From Paulinella micropora (lineage: Eukaryota > Cercozoa > Imbricatea > Euglyphida), in the NCBI GenBank assembly GCA_009731375.1, contig BJOX01000115.1, forward strand, positions 429,643 through 493,642: a stretch of 64,000 nt of DNA. The letters run 5' to 3'. Both the position numbers and the translations under genes were made by a program. Below, one piece after another: positions 29,916 through 39,900 of this stretch; within the stretch, counting starts at the first letter, position 1, and the number at the start of each line of letters is the position of its first letter. The notes below the pieces were generated by a model. It ran no database searches, was not told where the DNA came from, and worked only from the letters and a program-made list of their open reading frames with translations.

Positions 29916-32900
29916 TAGAAGGGAATACTGCTGCTCTTAGTTCTGCTAATTGGTTGGTTTGGTCTTGTAATATATTAAGTAAAGTTTTATTTTCTTTTTC
30001 TAAATTAATAACTTTTTCTGATAAATGTTGAAATCCGCTGACCAATATCGGTATAAAACTTGTATATGTTATGCCTTCAAGGTAGCTTTCTCCGTCGTCT
30101 GCTTTCATTCCACTTTCAGATACAAATTCAGGAAATACTTTTTTGACTTCGTCCGCAATAAATCCGTGGCCTTTTTTTTCTTTCTTCTCATCTGATTTCC
30201 AATAATAAGAACAACAATTTATCTTCATTAATTTCTCGCAACAATCCCCGCAGTCTAATGTTTTAATATCCGATTTTAGCCTTCTGTCCGAGGAGTTTGT
30301 CCAAGCACCATTAAGCGGAATATAATTATAACTGCCTGACGGCTCACCAGTACTAGAGTTTGAAGTAGTCCAAGCATGAAGCAAACCAGTAGAAGAAACA
30401 ATTACACCATAATTCGTATATCCTCCCGATTTAAAAAATAGTTGCGGGTCGTTAGTAGAAGCGGGTCTTTTTCGTATTAATAAATTACCGCTGGATGCTG
30501 TTGGTAAAACTAACTCTCCCGATGTATTAATATTAATCGCCTCAGTGTAAGATATATTGTTTCCAACCGCTGTTCCTGAATTATAATAAAAAGCGAGTTT
30601 TCCACCTTTTTGAATTAGAAAGTTTGAACCGCTGTGGCTTGATTTCCAGTTCGTGCCATCAAAATAAGCATCAAAACTTAAATTGACATTGTCGTGTGCC
30701 CAGTTTAGTTGTTGAAAAACTGGATAGGCATCGGTTGAAGTTATTGCCTGTATATGTGGCCCTGCTACATTACTCGCCGTCCCGTATATTTCTAAACCAC
30801 CTGTTGAACCCACTCCCTTTGTTGAGTTGCCTATGATTATCGGCTTACCTAGTGCTGTTGTTATTTTATCGCTCGTTGATAATGTTGTTGTTGATACACC
30901 CGCACTAGCCGTTATTAACCCTTTTGTCCATAAAGTCCCGTTTGCCCCGTTTAATGACATTAACAATTGTTCGGAAGAGTTCTCCCATATAAATCCGTCG
31001 GTTGAAGCATTACTTACCCTAAATCTAACAGCAAAAGAAGTGAAATCGTTGCCTGCAACCGCAGACCCTCCCGCTAGACTTCTGGTATTTGCACCTCCTC
31101 CATTTGAAGCCATATAAATACCATAATTTGTATTGCCAGTGTCCCACAAAAATATTCCTCTTGTATTACCTCCATTAGTATTTCCTTGTATAACTATGCT
31201 TGAACCTCCTGTCGCTGTTAGTAGGCCACTCGCTGTGATCGTAGTTGTTGATATACCCGCATTTGCCGTTATTAATCCACTCGCGGTTGCTGTTGTTGTT
31301 GATATACCAGCGGTTGAAGTAATTGTTGTTCCAGTTATTGTTCCTCCATTTGTTATATTGTTTGAATTCATATCCAAAGCACCATAAAACCGCATACCGC
31401 CAGCATTGTTAAAACGGACAATGTCAGACGAAGCACTTTTATTATCCAAAAGTTTTGAAATATAAAGTCCCGCCCCTTTTACATCAGATGCTACATTCGT
31501 AAATACATAACCTCGTTGGTTTGCGGTTCCACTTGTAGCAGTATTTAGAGTAAATAAGAAATACTGATAATCACCCGTCGTCTGTGAAAAGAATATATCT
31601 CCTCCGTTTTGGTTTAATATCCTCGCCCCATTATATGTTATATTTCCACCATTAATGATATCCACATTATTGAAATCGGCTTGGCTTAACAAATTCAGTG
31701 CCCTTACATCATTTCTACTTCCATTAAATATCTTAATTCCTGTTATGGTTTGGTCGCCTGTTAGTTTTACATTTTGCCCGTCCAATGTGTCCGCATATCC
31801 TTTTGTTGCTCCGTCCGTTGATAATGTCGGAGTTCCAAGGTTGGCTATTTTGCTACTATTACAATCTAACCCCGAAGCATTTACCCAACCGACTACCGTC
31901 CCGTCAATAATAAAACTTATTTTTTTCGCAGAAATTTCAAAGTTGTAATATGTTGCAGTTTTCATATCCAAACTAGCAATTGACCCGATATTACTTGTAG
32001 AATTGAAAACCACGAATGTTCCTTTTGTGGCCGCGTTCGTTGAATTTCCTGTTATTTCAAGACCACTACTATATGTCTTAATTCCTGCTATGGTTTGGTT
32101 TCCTGTTAGTTTCACATTTTGCCCGTCTAATGTATCTACATACGTTTTATTCGCTCCGTCCGTTGTTGCTGTTGGTGTGGCCAAATTTGTAATTTTTCTA
32201 TTGTTTAGAGATAGTGTCGTGCCCGTTGCTGTCGCGATTACATTATCACCCGCATATAAATCAACATATGACCCCGTTATTTGTATTGGATAATAGGCCG
32301 CGGTTGCTATTTTTTGTGCCACAATCTCTCCTATATTTGTCGCCGTATCAAAGGCAATACCGATACCATCAAAAGCGGCTGGACCAGTAGCACCCCGCAC
32401 TTCTATTGTTGATGTAAATTTTTTATTCCCTGCTATGGTTTGGTCTCCTGTTAGTTTGACAACCGAAGTATCAAGGGCGGAAACATCAATACCATCAACA
32501 AGATTTACATTTGTTATGCTTTGGCTTTTCATATCAATCCGGCTATGACGGGCAGTTTAAATATGGGAGGATTTTCAATAACAAATGTAAATTTGGTTGA
32601 CGGTATTGATGTTTCGGCTATTGATACCGCAGTCGTCAAACTAACAGGAGACCAAACCATAGCAGGTATTAAGACATTTAGCAGTATAATAAATGCGAGT
32701 GCGGGTCGTGCCGTCCTTGGCCAGTTTCGTATCGGTATATGCTTTTGTTGAAGCATCGCCATCATAGAATGGTGCGGGCAGTCCGCTGATTGCCGTTGTG
32801 CTGTTAAAATTTAAAACATTATTTGTCAATGTCATTCCGCCCCCTGTTGTTGGAGCAAAAAGTAAAGACGAGCCAACAAAAGATAATGGATAGCCAGTTG

Positions 32901-33643
32901 CCCCACCTGCCTCCGACNNNNNNNNNNGCTTCCGACGAATAAATAGAACCCATATTATTGTTGTAATTGAAGAATAATTTGCCAGTGTTTAATGGATTTG
33001 AGTCTTTTACGGCCACATAAGTAGTAAATGTTTTGTTTCCTGTTATGGTTTGGTCTCCTGTTAGTTTTACAACCGAACTATCAAGGGCAGAAACATCAAC
33101 ACCATCAACATTACNNNNNNNNNNGCCGACATTTGATACATTAAAACCTCCCATATTTAAATCCCCTATCATCATAGCGAGCCCATCCAATCTGAGAAAC
33201 GGAGAAGCAACATTTCGCCATTGCCCCGTGCTGTAAATGAGCAGTTGATTATCGGCTGGTGTGCCTGTTATGACTACATCACTTAAAGCATCTATTGATT
33301 TAGTTGCTATCCTTGTGTCAAAATCTGTATTAGCCCTTGCTGTGGTGTAGTATAAGTTAGTTCCTTCTGTTAAGTTGGTTGTGCTCTTTGTTGCTAATTG
33401 AGTGTCAAACCTAGCATTAGTATAGTATAGATTAGTGCCTTCTTTTAAGTCGGTCGTTGATTTTAAAGCCAGTCGTGTATCAAATCGAGCATCAGTATAA
33501 TATAGATTTATAGGGTCGGCATCTTCTGGCACTCTATCTGTATTAAGGCCGATAATGGTCGTGTTCGTTAAGTCTAAGTTAAGTATATTTAGACTATCGA
33601 CAGCCAACTCATTAAGGCCTAATAAACTTTTGAATTGCGACAT
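29905..33643 (-). CDS. Tail-fibre-like protein with S74 chaperone domain, frame broken
   Basis: Two long frames (33643-32819 and 32532-29905) form one fibre gene of about 1,200 codons. The N-terminal part (MSQFKSLLGLNELAVDSLNI) leads into tandem modules of the form EGTNLYYTNARFDTQLATKS, then LDGLAMMIGDLNMGGFN and repeats of VVKLTGDQTIAGNKKF, as in phage fibres. The C-terminus has NSSDRRLKSDIKTL and GHGFIADEVKKVFPEFV, the Peptidase S74 intramolecular chaperone, with Ser and Lys in SDRRLK as the likely self-cleavage residues, then a coiled coil. Two 10-N gaps (32918, 33115) and an inverted segment (32537-32706) break the frame. It should form trimeric attachment fibres. The upstream element CAAATATAATA is next to the start. 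Confidence 0.82.
32537..32706 (+). other. Inverted 169-bp segment within the fibre gene
   Basis: On the plus strand this piece encodes fibre sequence (SLNMGGFSITNVNLVDGI and VVKLTGDQTIAG), although the gene is on the minus strand. The minus-strand fibre frame runs well up to about 32706 (DASTKAYTDTKLAKDG), then reads the antisense of the segment and stops. The ends of the inverted piece fit the flanks in the opposite orientation, judged by E2, where the equivalent segment is in line (about 44,890-44,980). This is a simple inversion, real or from assembly. Confidence 0.7.
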
Positions 33644-33722
33644 TATTATATTTGTTAAGAAATTATTTATTAATAAAAACTAAATAATATTATTTTGTAT
33701 GATAATATAAACAAGTTATAAA

Positions 33723-34238
33723 ATGCCGAGAGGTAATAGAGAGGTTGCTATGAAAAATCTTGAAAAGGGGTGGGAGGCGAAGAAGAAACAGGCTAAGCAG
33801 AGAAAGGTTGAGAGGGCGAGGGAATTACTAGCGGAGGAAGAGGCTAAGAATGTTAAAGAAATGAATGAAGACGAAAAGATGGAGCACATTACTAAGAAGC
33901 AGTTGGCGAAGGATATGATAGACGGTAGAGATGGCGAGCCAATCGAGGAAAGCAGCTCGGACGAGGAAGAGGTCGAACAGGACTTTGTCGATATCGTTGC
34001 CAGACGGGTTGCTGGTATGAAACTTAAGACTAAGCAAAAGAAGACTAAGAAAGCGGTAAAAAAGAAACTGCCTGAAGTAGAAGAGAGTGAGAGTGAAAGC
34101 GAGGAAAGTGAGGAGGAGCCTCAGCCGAAGAAAGGGGGGAAAAAGACTGGCCGTGTTAATGTTAATGTTTATGCGGGACAACCGGAGAAGTCAAAAAAAG
34201 AAAGTAATGATATTTCAAAAATGTTTTTAAAGTTTTGA
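33723..34238 (+). CDS. Charged acidic/basic protein
   Basis: 171 aa. A basic helical N-terminal half (GNREVAMKNLEKGWEAKKKQ) leads into an acidic serine run (EEVEESESESEESEEEPQPK) and a conserved tail GGKKTGRVNVNVYAGQPEKS. It is divergent from the fibre gene. The E2 counterpart (43023-43490, pseudogene) keeps the alternating charge and the GGK..R....VNV tail. Probably a DNA- or capsid-associated protein; the family is unknown. Confidence 0.6.
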   Translation: MPRGNREVAMKNLEKGWEAKKKQAKQRKVERARELLAEEEAKNVKEMNEDEKMEHITKKQLAKDMIDGRDGEPIEESSSDEEEVEQDFVDIVARRVAGMKLKTKQKKTKKAVKKKLPEVEESESESEESEEEPQPKKGGKKTGRVNVNVYAGQPEKSKKESNDISKMFLKF

Positions 34239-34338
34239 ATACTGTTCTTTAAATTTATCTTCCAATTCTTTCGCATAACGCTTTAGCGGGGTGAAAGAAA
34301 GTTTTTGTAAAATGTAGTGTCTTCTGCTTCCAACTTAA

Positions 34339-34788
34339 CTATTTTATCAAGAATTGTGTTAATTTTTTCTCTTTGAAATCTTTATATTTCTTTTTGAGTT
34401 TGTTTTTGTCAGGACCATTTGTTGGCAACGTCCTAAGTAATCTAATATTTGCCTTGATTTTATCAAATACCTTTAAAGATTTTTCTTCTAGCATTCTAGC
34501 TATTTTATGTTCTTTATCATACATTCCAACAACTTCTTTCTTTTTAGCTGGTTTCTTTACCTTTATAGTATTGACTTTGATATTAGTTTCTTTTTTTACT
34601 GGCGATTTGAACTTCGGCGGAGGTTTTGGTGTAGTTTTCTTGAATTTCTTTTTTTGCGCTTCTGTTAAATTAACTCCATAATGTTCTACTAGTTTAATCA
34701 ACTGCGCTTTCTTTAGTTTGCTTATTGCTGGACATTTTTGCCTTTTAGCTTCCCCCAGTTTTTTTCTGATAACTTTTACCGTCGGCAT
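34339..34788 (-). CDS. Basic protein with SAP-like N-terminus
   Basis: 149 aa, Lys-rich. Residues 18-45 (CPAISKLKKAQLIKLVEHYG) fit the SAP helix-turn-helix used for DNA binding, followed by a proline-lysine linker and a C-terminal helical part (RLLRTLPTNGPDKNKLKKKY). Likely a DNA-binding or packaging protein. No E2 homologue is seen between the E2 integrase and acidic-protein genes. Confidence 0.55.
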   Translation of the reverse strand: MPTVKVIRKKLGEAKRQKCPAISKLKKAQLIKLVEHYGVNLTEAQKKKFKKTTPKPPPKFKSPVKKETNIKVNTIKVKKPAKKKEVVGMYDKEHKIARMLEEKSLKVFDKIKANIRLLRTLPTNGPDKNKLKKKYKDFKEKKLTQFLIK

Positions 34789-34799
34789 TTTATATAAAT

Positions 34800-35069
34800 A
34801 TGAAAAAAATAATTAATAAGATAAAAAATTTACCGCTCGATGTTCGCTTACACATTATGGAGTATCTATATAATAACCGTGATTACGACTTCAATAGTTG
34901 CTATGTGTGTGGACTAACTCTATGTTTAGCGAGCCGACAGATTACAGCCGTTGATGACAGTTTCGACAGATTTTATACGTACGAGTTTTGTTCTAATTAT
35001 TGTTTTGAACTTGAAAAAAAAGAAAGATTAATATATAAGGATACAGCGTTAGGTGTCATTAAGTATTAG
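34800..35069 (+). CDS. Small F-box-like, zinc-binding-like protein
   Basis: 89 aa. The N-terminus NLPLDVRLHIMEYLYNNRDY has the LP.....I..YL pattern of an F-box. Two Cys pairs follow, CYVCGLTLC and FCSNYC, with a spacing that could bind one zinc ion. It starts 11 bp from the divergent SAP-like gene. F-box proteins recruit SCF ubiquitin ligases and viruses use them to redirect host degradation, but here the call rests on a short pattern only. Confidence 0.45.
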   Translation: MKKIINKIKNLPLDVRLHIMEYLYNNRDYDFNSCYVCGLTLCLASRQITAVDDSFDRFYTYEFCSNYCFELEKKERLIYKDTALGVIKY

Positions 35070-35085
35070 AAACCCAAAGAGAGGT

Positions 35086-35103
35086 GCGGAGGCTTGCCTC
35101 TGC
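35086..35103. terminator. Hairpin with TT loop between the 89-aa and integrase genes
   Basis: GCGGAGGC-TT-GCCTCTGC, 8-bp stem with one G-T, ending one base before the integrase ATG. Same family as the other 2-nt-loop palindromes. Confidence 0.45.
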
Positions 35104-35104
35104 G

Positions 35105-36091
35105 ATGGACAACAAACATAGTAATCCAGGAGGTGCGGAGGATGCGGATGAAATAAAGGAGCAACAAGCACTTGAAATACATTACCAAAAAAGATTACCG
35201 ACTGATAAATGGAATACAATATGGTCTGATAAACCACTTAAACAAGTATTTGTAGATTTGGCGGATATGTCTAAGTTGAAAGATAAGAAAGGAAATAAAG
35301 GCTATGCTTGGATGTTGTTTTGGATTGACACTCATAGTCGATTTTTAATCATTAAACCACTTAAAAACAAAACGGCTAAGGAAGTTTATACCGCTTTAAA
35401 ATCAATACCATACACTCCGAACTCCATTACAACCGATAGCGGGAGTGAATATAAAGGAATGGTTAAAGATTATTTCAGAGATAACAACGTCGAACACAGA
35501 ACAGTTGAAGTAGGAGACCATCGGGCGCTTGCTATCGTTGACCGGGTTATAAGAACAATACGGAGATGGTTGGACATACTATTCGAAACTAACGGTAATT
35601 TTGACTGGCTAACTTACATCTACGACATGGTAGACGCTTATAATATGCGGTTTCATAGAACGATTAAAGCCCGGCCGATAGATGTATTTAAGGGAGTGAG
35701 CAAAAATAAACAACGTATTCAACGGGACCATTTAATTGANNNNNNNNNNGGGTTAATTGACGAATTTGAAAAAGGCGACAAGGTAAGAAAGGAGCTAAAG
35801 AGGAATTTATTTTCTAAAGGCGGCAAGCAATATAGCAAACAAATTTATACAGTCGTGGGGCGTTCCGGTTTCAAGTTAATATTAAATTCGGATGAGTTGG
35901 TCAGCCCTCGAGAACTATTGAAAACTAAGTTCGACAGACCGGTAGATGAAGAAAAACAAATAAAAGAACAAGTAAAAGAAATAACAAAAGAAAAGAAAAC
36001 AAAGGAACAGTTGAAGAGAGAAGACATAGATGAAGTAAATGTCAGGACAAGCAAGAGAGAAAAGAAAGCTAAAGTAATATTGGATTTGTAA
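35105..36091 (+). CDS. Retroviral-type (rve) integrase, E1
   Basis: Start chosen at 35105 (MDNKHSNPGG), because the E2 homologue begins MDHKH; an upstream frame extension runs through the hairpin. The RNase H-fold core has VFVDLADMSKL (first Asp), SITTDSGSEYKGMV (second Asp) and HRALAIVDRVIRTIRR, where Asp stands at the place of the usual Glu, 35 residues after the second Asp. The C-terminal part KGDKVRKELKRN and QIYTVVGRSGF is an SH3-like DNA-binding domain. A 10-N gap at 35740-35749 is flanked by TTAATTGA on both sides, so it is probably an unmerged contig overlap. Function: insertion of the linear element into host DNA. Confidence 0.88.
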   Translation: MDNKHSNPGGAEDADEIKEQQALEIHYQKRLPTDKWNTIWSDKPLKQVFVDLADMSKLKDKKGNKGYAWMLFWIDTHSRFLIIKPLKNKTAKEVYTALKSIPYTPNSITTDSGSEYKGMVKDYFRDNNVEHRTVEVGDHRALAIVDRVIRTIRRWLDILFETNGNFDWLTYIYDMVDAYNMRFHRTIKARPIDVFKGVSKNKQRIQRDHLIXXXXGLIDEFEKGDKVRKELKRNLFSKGGKQYSKQIYTVVGRSGFKLILNSDELVSPRELLKTKFDRPVDEEKQIKEQVKEITKEKKTKEQLKREDIDEVNVRTSKREKKAKVILDL

Positions 36092-36103
36092 GTTTCAATT
36101 TAA

Positions 36104-36619
36104 TTACACGACATCGTTGATTGGCAGAATCCAGTTGATTCGGCTCGTTCGAGCTTTCAGTACTCGATTGATTGCTGTGATTGAATTAAAAATAATTAAC
36201 TCATCAGGATTGCGGATTGATACGAGAAAATAAAATTGGTGTTTGGGTTTCTCTATCCACATATTTTTCTGAATATTGGCGAAAAAGTAATCTTCCTTTT
36301 CTTCCGCCGTCATAAAGAGTGGTTTTCTACTCCATATTCTAACTTTCTTGTCGGCGAAAAGAAATTCTCTTGGAACTCCAATAAACTTGACGTCATCTCT
36401 CGGAATAACTAAATTTTGAATATCGTCAAATTTTCTCCATCCCTCCGGAACTTCATCTTCGAGTGGGGGTGGGTTGGGTTGGGCGGGGGCTGGAGCTGGG
36501 TCGGCTTGGGCTGGAGCGGGGGCTGGGTTGGGGTCGTCAGGGATGGGGTTCGCTTGGACGGGGTTGGCGGGGTCGGGGGCAAACTGGACGCCTTCCAACG
36601 CGGCCGCTAAATCGTCCAT
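36104..36619 (-). CDS. Pro/Ala-rich protein of unknown function
   Basis: 171 aa. The N-terminal 60 residues are a Pro/Ala/Asp repeat (PDPANPVQANPIPDDPNPAP). The C-terminal 110 residues are globular and without low complexity (GWRKFDDIQNLVIPRDDVKF, VPREFLFADKKVRIWSRKPL, HQFYFLVSIRNPDELIIFNS). It converges on the integrase gene with 12 bp between stops. No family is recognised. It is the last gene before the putative right end of E1. Confidence 0.5.
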   Translation of the reverse strand: MDDLAAALEGVQFAPDPANPVQANPIPDDPNPAPAPAQADPAPAPAQPNPPPLEDEVPEGWRKFDDIQNLVIPRDDVKFIGVPREFLFADKKVRIWSRKPLFMTAEEKEDYFFANIQKNMWIEKPKHQFYFLVSIRNPDELIIFNSITAINRVLKARTSRINWILPINDVV

Positions 36620-36621
36620 CG

Positions 36622-36662
36622 CCTACATAAACACACAGAGGGACAATATGTGTTTATGTAGG
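36622..36662. repeat. Inverted repeat with 14-bp arms, possible E1 end
   Basis: CCTACATAAACACA (36622-36635) and its exact reverse complement (36649-36662) around a 13-nt loop, directly upstream of the 171-aa gene. It could be a promoter or terminator hairpin or mark the element boundary. No partner was found at the left end of E1. Confidence 0.45.
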
Positions 36663-36702
36663 GGTAGTTTATTGTCGTGCCCAGGACATAATATAAAACA
36701 AG
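36663..36702. other. Junction between E1 and E2
   Basis: Short AT-rich spacer without a gene. The exact border between the two elements cannot be fixed because no terminal repeats are visible. Confidence 0.4.
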
Positions 36703-36921
36703 TTGTATGTGAAAAAGCCAAATGGTAGTAGGTTTTGCGACATAACAACTACGAGGGGAGCAGTATCTGACCCTGAAAGGTTTTATTCTGAACCTGAGAG
36801 AAAACAAAGGGAACGAAAATATGTAGAGCCACAAGTAATAGATTTCAATGGCTATAAACTGATTAGGATTGACACTGAACACAAACTACCTGTGGGGCAA
36901 TCGGTATATACTATAAATTAA
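36703..36921 (+). CDS. Small 5'-truncated ORF before the E2 polymerase
   Basis: About 72 codons with no ATG at the start of the frame (an in-frame TAA precedes it). It contains DITTTRGAVSDPERFYSEPE and QVIDFNGYKLIRIDTEHKLP. It ends 8 bp before the polymerase frame and may be the remnant of a small accessory gene. The family is unknown. Confidence 0.35.
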   Translation: MYVKKPNGSRFCDITTTRGAVSDPERFYSEPERKQRERKYVEPQVIDFNGYKLIRIDTEHKLPVGQSVYTIN

Positions 36922-36929
36922 GTAAATCA

Positions 36930-39900
36930 ATGTCTCAAAAAGTAAAAAAGTTTCCATTAGAGGGTATCATCGGTATGATCGGATCTATAATTGAAGACTT
37001 TAAAATTTACAAAGACAATGACTTAATACAAATACGTATTAGTGCTATTCCTTCAACTTGGAATGTACAAAACCAAAAATTAATAAAAGTAAAAGATTTC
37101 AATTTAGAAGATATACTGACTAGATTAGAATCTATACTGCAATCCAACGACGAAAACTATATGGACGAAGCAGGAGCAACAATGGAACTTATTGATTTCA
37201 ATTTTGTGGGTGTAAGGATGCCAGAAGGAGGAGCAAGATTGAAAGCAATAACAGAAACAGACATATATAAAAAGAAAAGGTGTGATACGAATAAACAATG
37301 ATGACAACATATGTTTGGCAAGCAATCGTTGTAGCGAAAGCAAAGATTGAAGAACACAAGAAATACGAACAAATCAGAAAAGGACGTAGAATTCAAGACG
37401 AACTGGCAAACAAACTACATGAGGAGGCTGGTGTCATGAAAGATTTATGTGGGCTTTCTGAAATTAGTGAGTTTGCTAAGCACATTGACTACAACATTGT
37501 TATTGTTGAATATCCAAACAAAATCGTTTATAAGACAGAGATGAAGGACAAAAAGAATATATACATACTAAAAACAATGAACCATTACGACACCATAACA
37601 AGTATGGAAGCATTCTTATCAAAGCAAAACTTCTGCGAGAAGTGTATGAAGGGATACGAACATAATCACGCATGTGAATTCAAATGTAATATATGTCTAA
37701 CCGAGGGATGTAAAGGATATGACAATATTTCAAAATTGAAAACTTGCAATGAGTGTAATAGAAAGTTTCCTAATGATGAATGTTTCAACAATCATAAACA
37801 AAATAAGTTGTGTGATGTGAAGAAAAAATGTATCTCGTGTGCTAAGACATACAAAGGAGAACATAAATGCTGATATGAAAAATGTAGGAACTACAAAGAA
37901 CTAAAACCTTTATGGCACCAATGTGAGATAAAGAAAAAAGTAATACACGCACCATCAACAAAATATGTATTCTTTGATTTTGAAGCAAATCAAGAGACTG
38001 GAATACATATTATCAATTATTCAGAAAGTCAATATTTTGACGACAGCACACCAATCATTCATAAAAACATTGAACAATTCTGCGAGTGGGCGTTGGGTGT
38101 AAACCATAAGGGTTATGCATTCATAGCACATAATGCGCGGGGGTATAATTGTCAATTTGTGCTGAAATGGTTGATTGAAAAAGGCATAACTCCATTTGTA
38201 ATCTATGAAGGTGGAAAAATAATGATGATGTCAATTGGTAATGGAAAAGAACAGATTAGATTTATAGATAGTCTATCTTTCCTTACTATGCCTCTAGCTG
38301 ACTTTCCAGATACATTTGGACTTACAGAATTAAAGAAAGGATATTTTCCTCACTTTTTCAATAAAACAGACAACGAATCATACATAGGGAAAACGCCAGA
38401 CAAAGATGACTATGGCTATAACTCATTTTCAAAGAATAAAAGAGATGATTTCATAAAATGGTATGGGGAGCAAAAAGACAAAGTATTTGATTTCAATAAA
38501 GAAATGATGGAATATTGTCATAGTGATGTAGATATATACTAAGACGGGGGTGTATTGAGTTTAGGAAGCAATTCATGGAGTTTGGTATTGATCCATTTCA
38601 ATACACGACAATCGCCTCTACGTGTATGGCACTATTCAAAGCAAACTACATGCCTGAGGACAGCATAGCAGTCATACCAACAAACAGAACAGACAAAGGA
38701 AAAACAAGTCGTATGTGTGTGGAATGGTTAGCATACAGAAAAAAAAAGGACAATGCCAAAATTCAACATGCTCTAAATGGTAAAGAAAAATACTAAACTT
38801 ACCGAAAGGTGTGAAAGCCTACTTAGACGGATATGACGAGAAAACAAAAACTGCATATGAGTTCCATGGTTGTTATTGGCACGGCTGTCCTGAGTGCTTT
38901 AATGTAAATGAACTGAATAGAGAAAGGTCTGTTAGTAAAACATTTGGACAACTATACAAGGAAACTAAACTACGAGAAACTTTAATCTGTCAGCATCTTG
39001 AAGTTAGTCAATTAATAACGATATGGGGATGTCAATGGAATAGGATAAGAACAAAGGAAGAATTCAAGGGCACAATAGAAGAGACATTAAGAGAACAAGA
39101 AACAATCAATCCACGACATGCTATGTTTGGTGGAAGAGTGAATGCTCTGTCTCTATACTGGAAGTCAATGAGCGAGTATCAGTATGCTAAGTATATAGAT
39201 GTGTGCTCTCTCTATCCGACGGTTATGTACTATGACCCCTATCCTGTGAAACACCACAAAGCAATAAGAGGAAAAGAAGCATATGATATGTTGAATAATA
39301 AAACAGCATTTGGCATAGCAAAAATAAAAATACTGCCACCTAGAGGACTAATTCACCCAGTCCTTCCATGTCAAGATAGAGGAAAGATGATGTATTATCT
39401 ATGTAATAAATGTGGTAAGGAAGGCTTACAGGACAAATGTCAGCACACTGATGAGGACAGAATACTGACAGGCACATGGGCGACACCGCTTGTTTACAAA
39501 GCAAAACAAACAGGCTACAGACTTATTAAAACTTACGAATTATGGCATTGGAATGTGCAGACAACTGAACTATTCAAAGAATATATTAAAACATTTCTAA
39601 GAGTGAAACAGGAATCAAGTGGCTATACTTCAAATGTCATAACAGAAGAAGACAAAGACAATTACATTAAGGACTATGAAGAAAAGATGAAAATTAAATT
39701 AGATAAAAGCAAGATTGAAAAGAATGAAGGTAGAAGGGCTGTGGCAAAACTCTGTCTAAACTCACTATGAGGAAAATTTGGACAACAAAACAACAAGACA
39801 CAAACAAAAATAGTAAGGAGTGAAGCAGAACTATACAAAATACTAAACGACAAAAAGATAAATGAAGTGTCAATCAATGTGATAAACAAAGAATGCTTAG

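Larger units (their letters stand above)
16560..36662. mobile_element. Endogenous polinton-like virus / virophage-like element E1
   Basis: About 20 kb, AT-rich, densely coding on both strands and largely free of microsatellites, in sharp contrast to the DNA on the left. It carries the hallmark set of Polinton/PLV-type viruses: protein-primed polymerase, rve integrase, adenain-type protease, packaging ATPase and probable double-jelly-roll and penton capsid proteins, plus lipase, fibre and small membrane proteins. I could not find terminal inverted repeats. The left limit is set by where host-type DNA stops and the right limit by a 14-bp hairpin at 36622-36662, so both ends are approximate. Most genes look intact once assembly gaps are allowed for, suggesting recent integration or an element under selection. 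Confidence 0.85.

Noticed and set aside
30827-32293. Several hydrophobic ORFs on the plus strand opposite the fibre gene
   Set aside because: Antisense shadows of the repetitive fibre sequence. Only the 32537-32706 piece carries genuine fibre sequence in this orientation.
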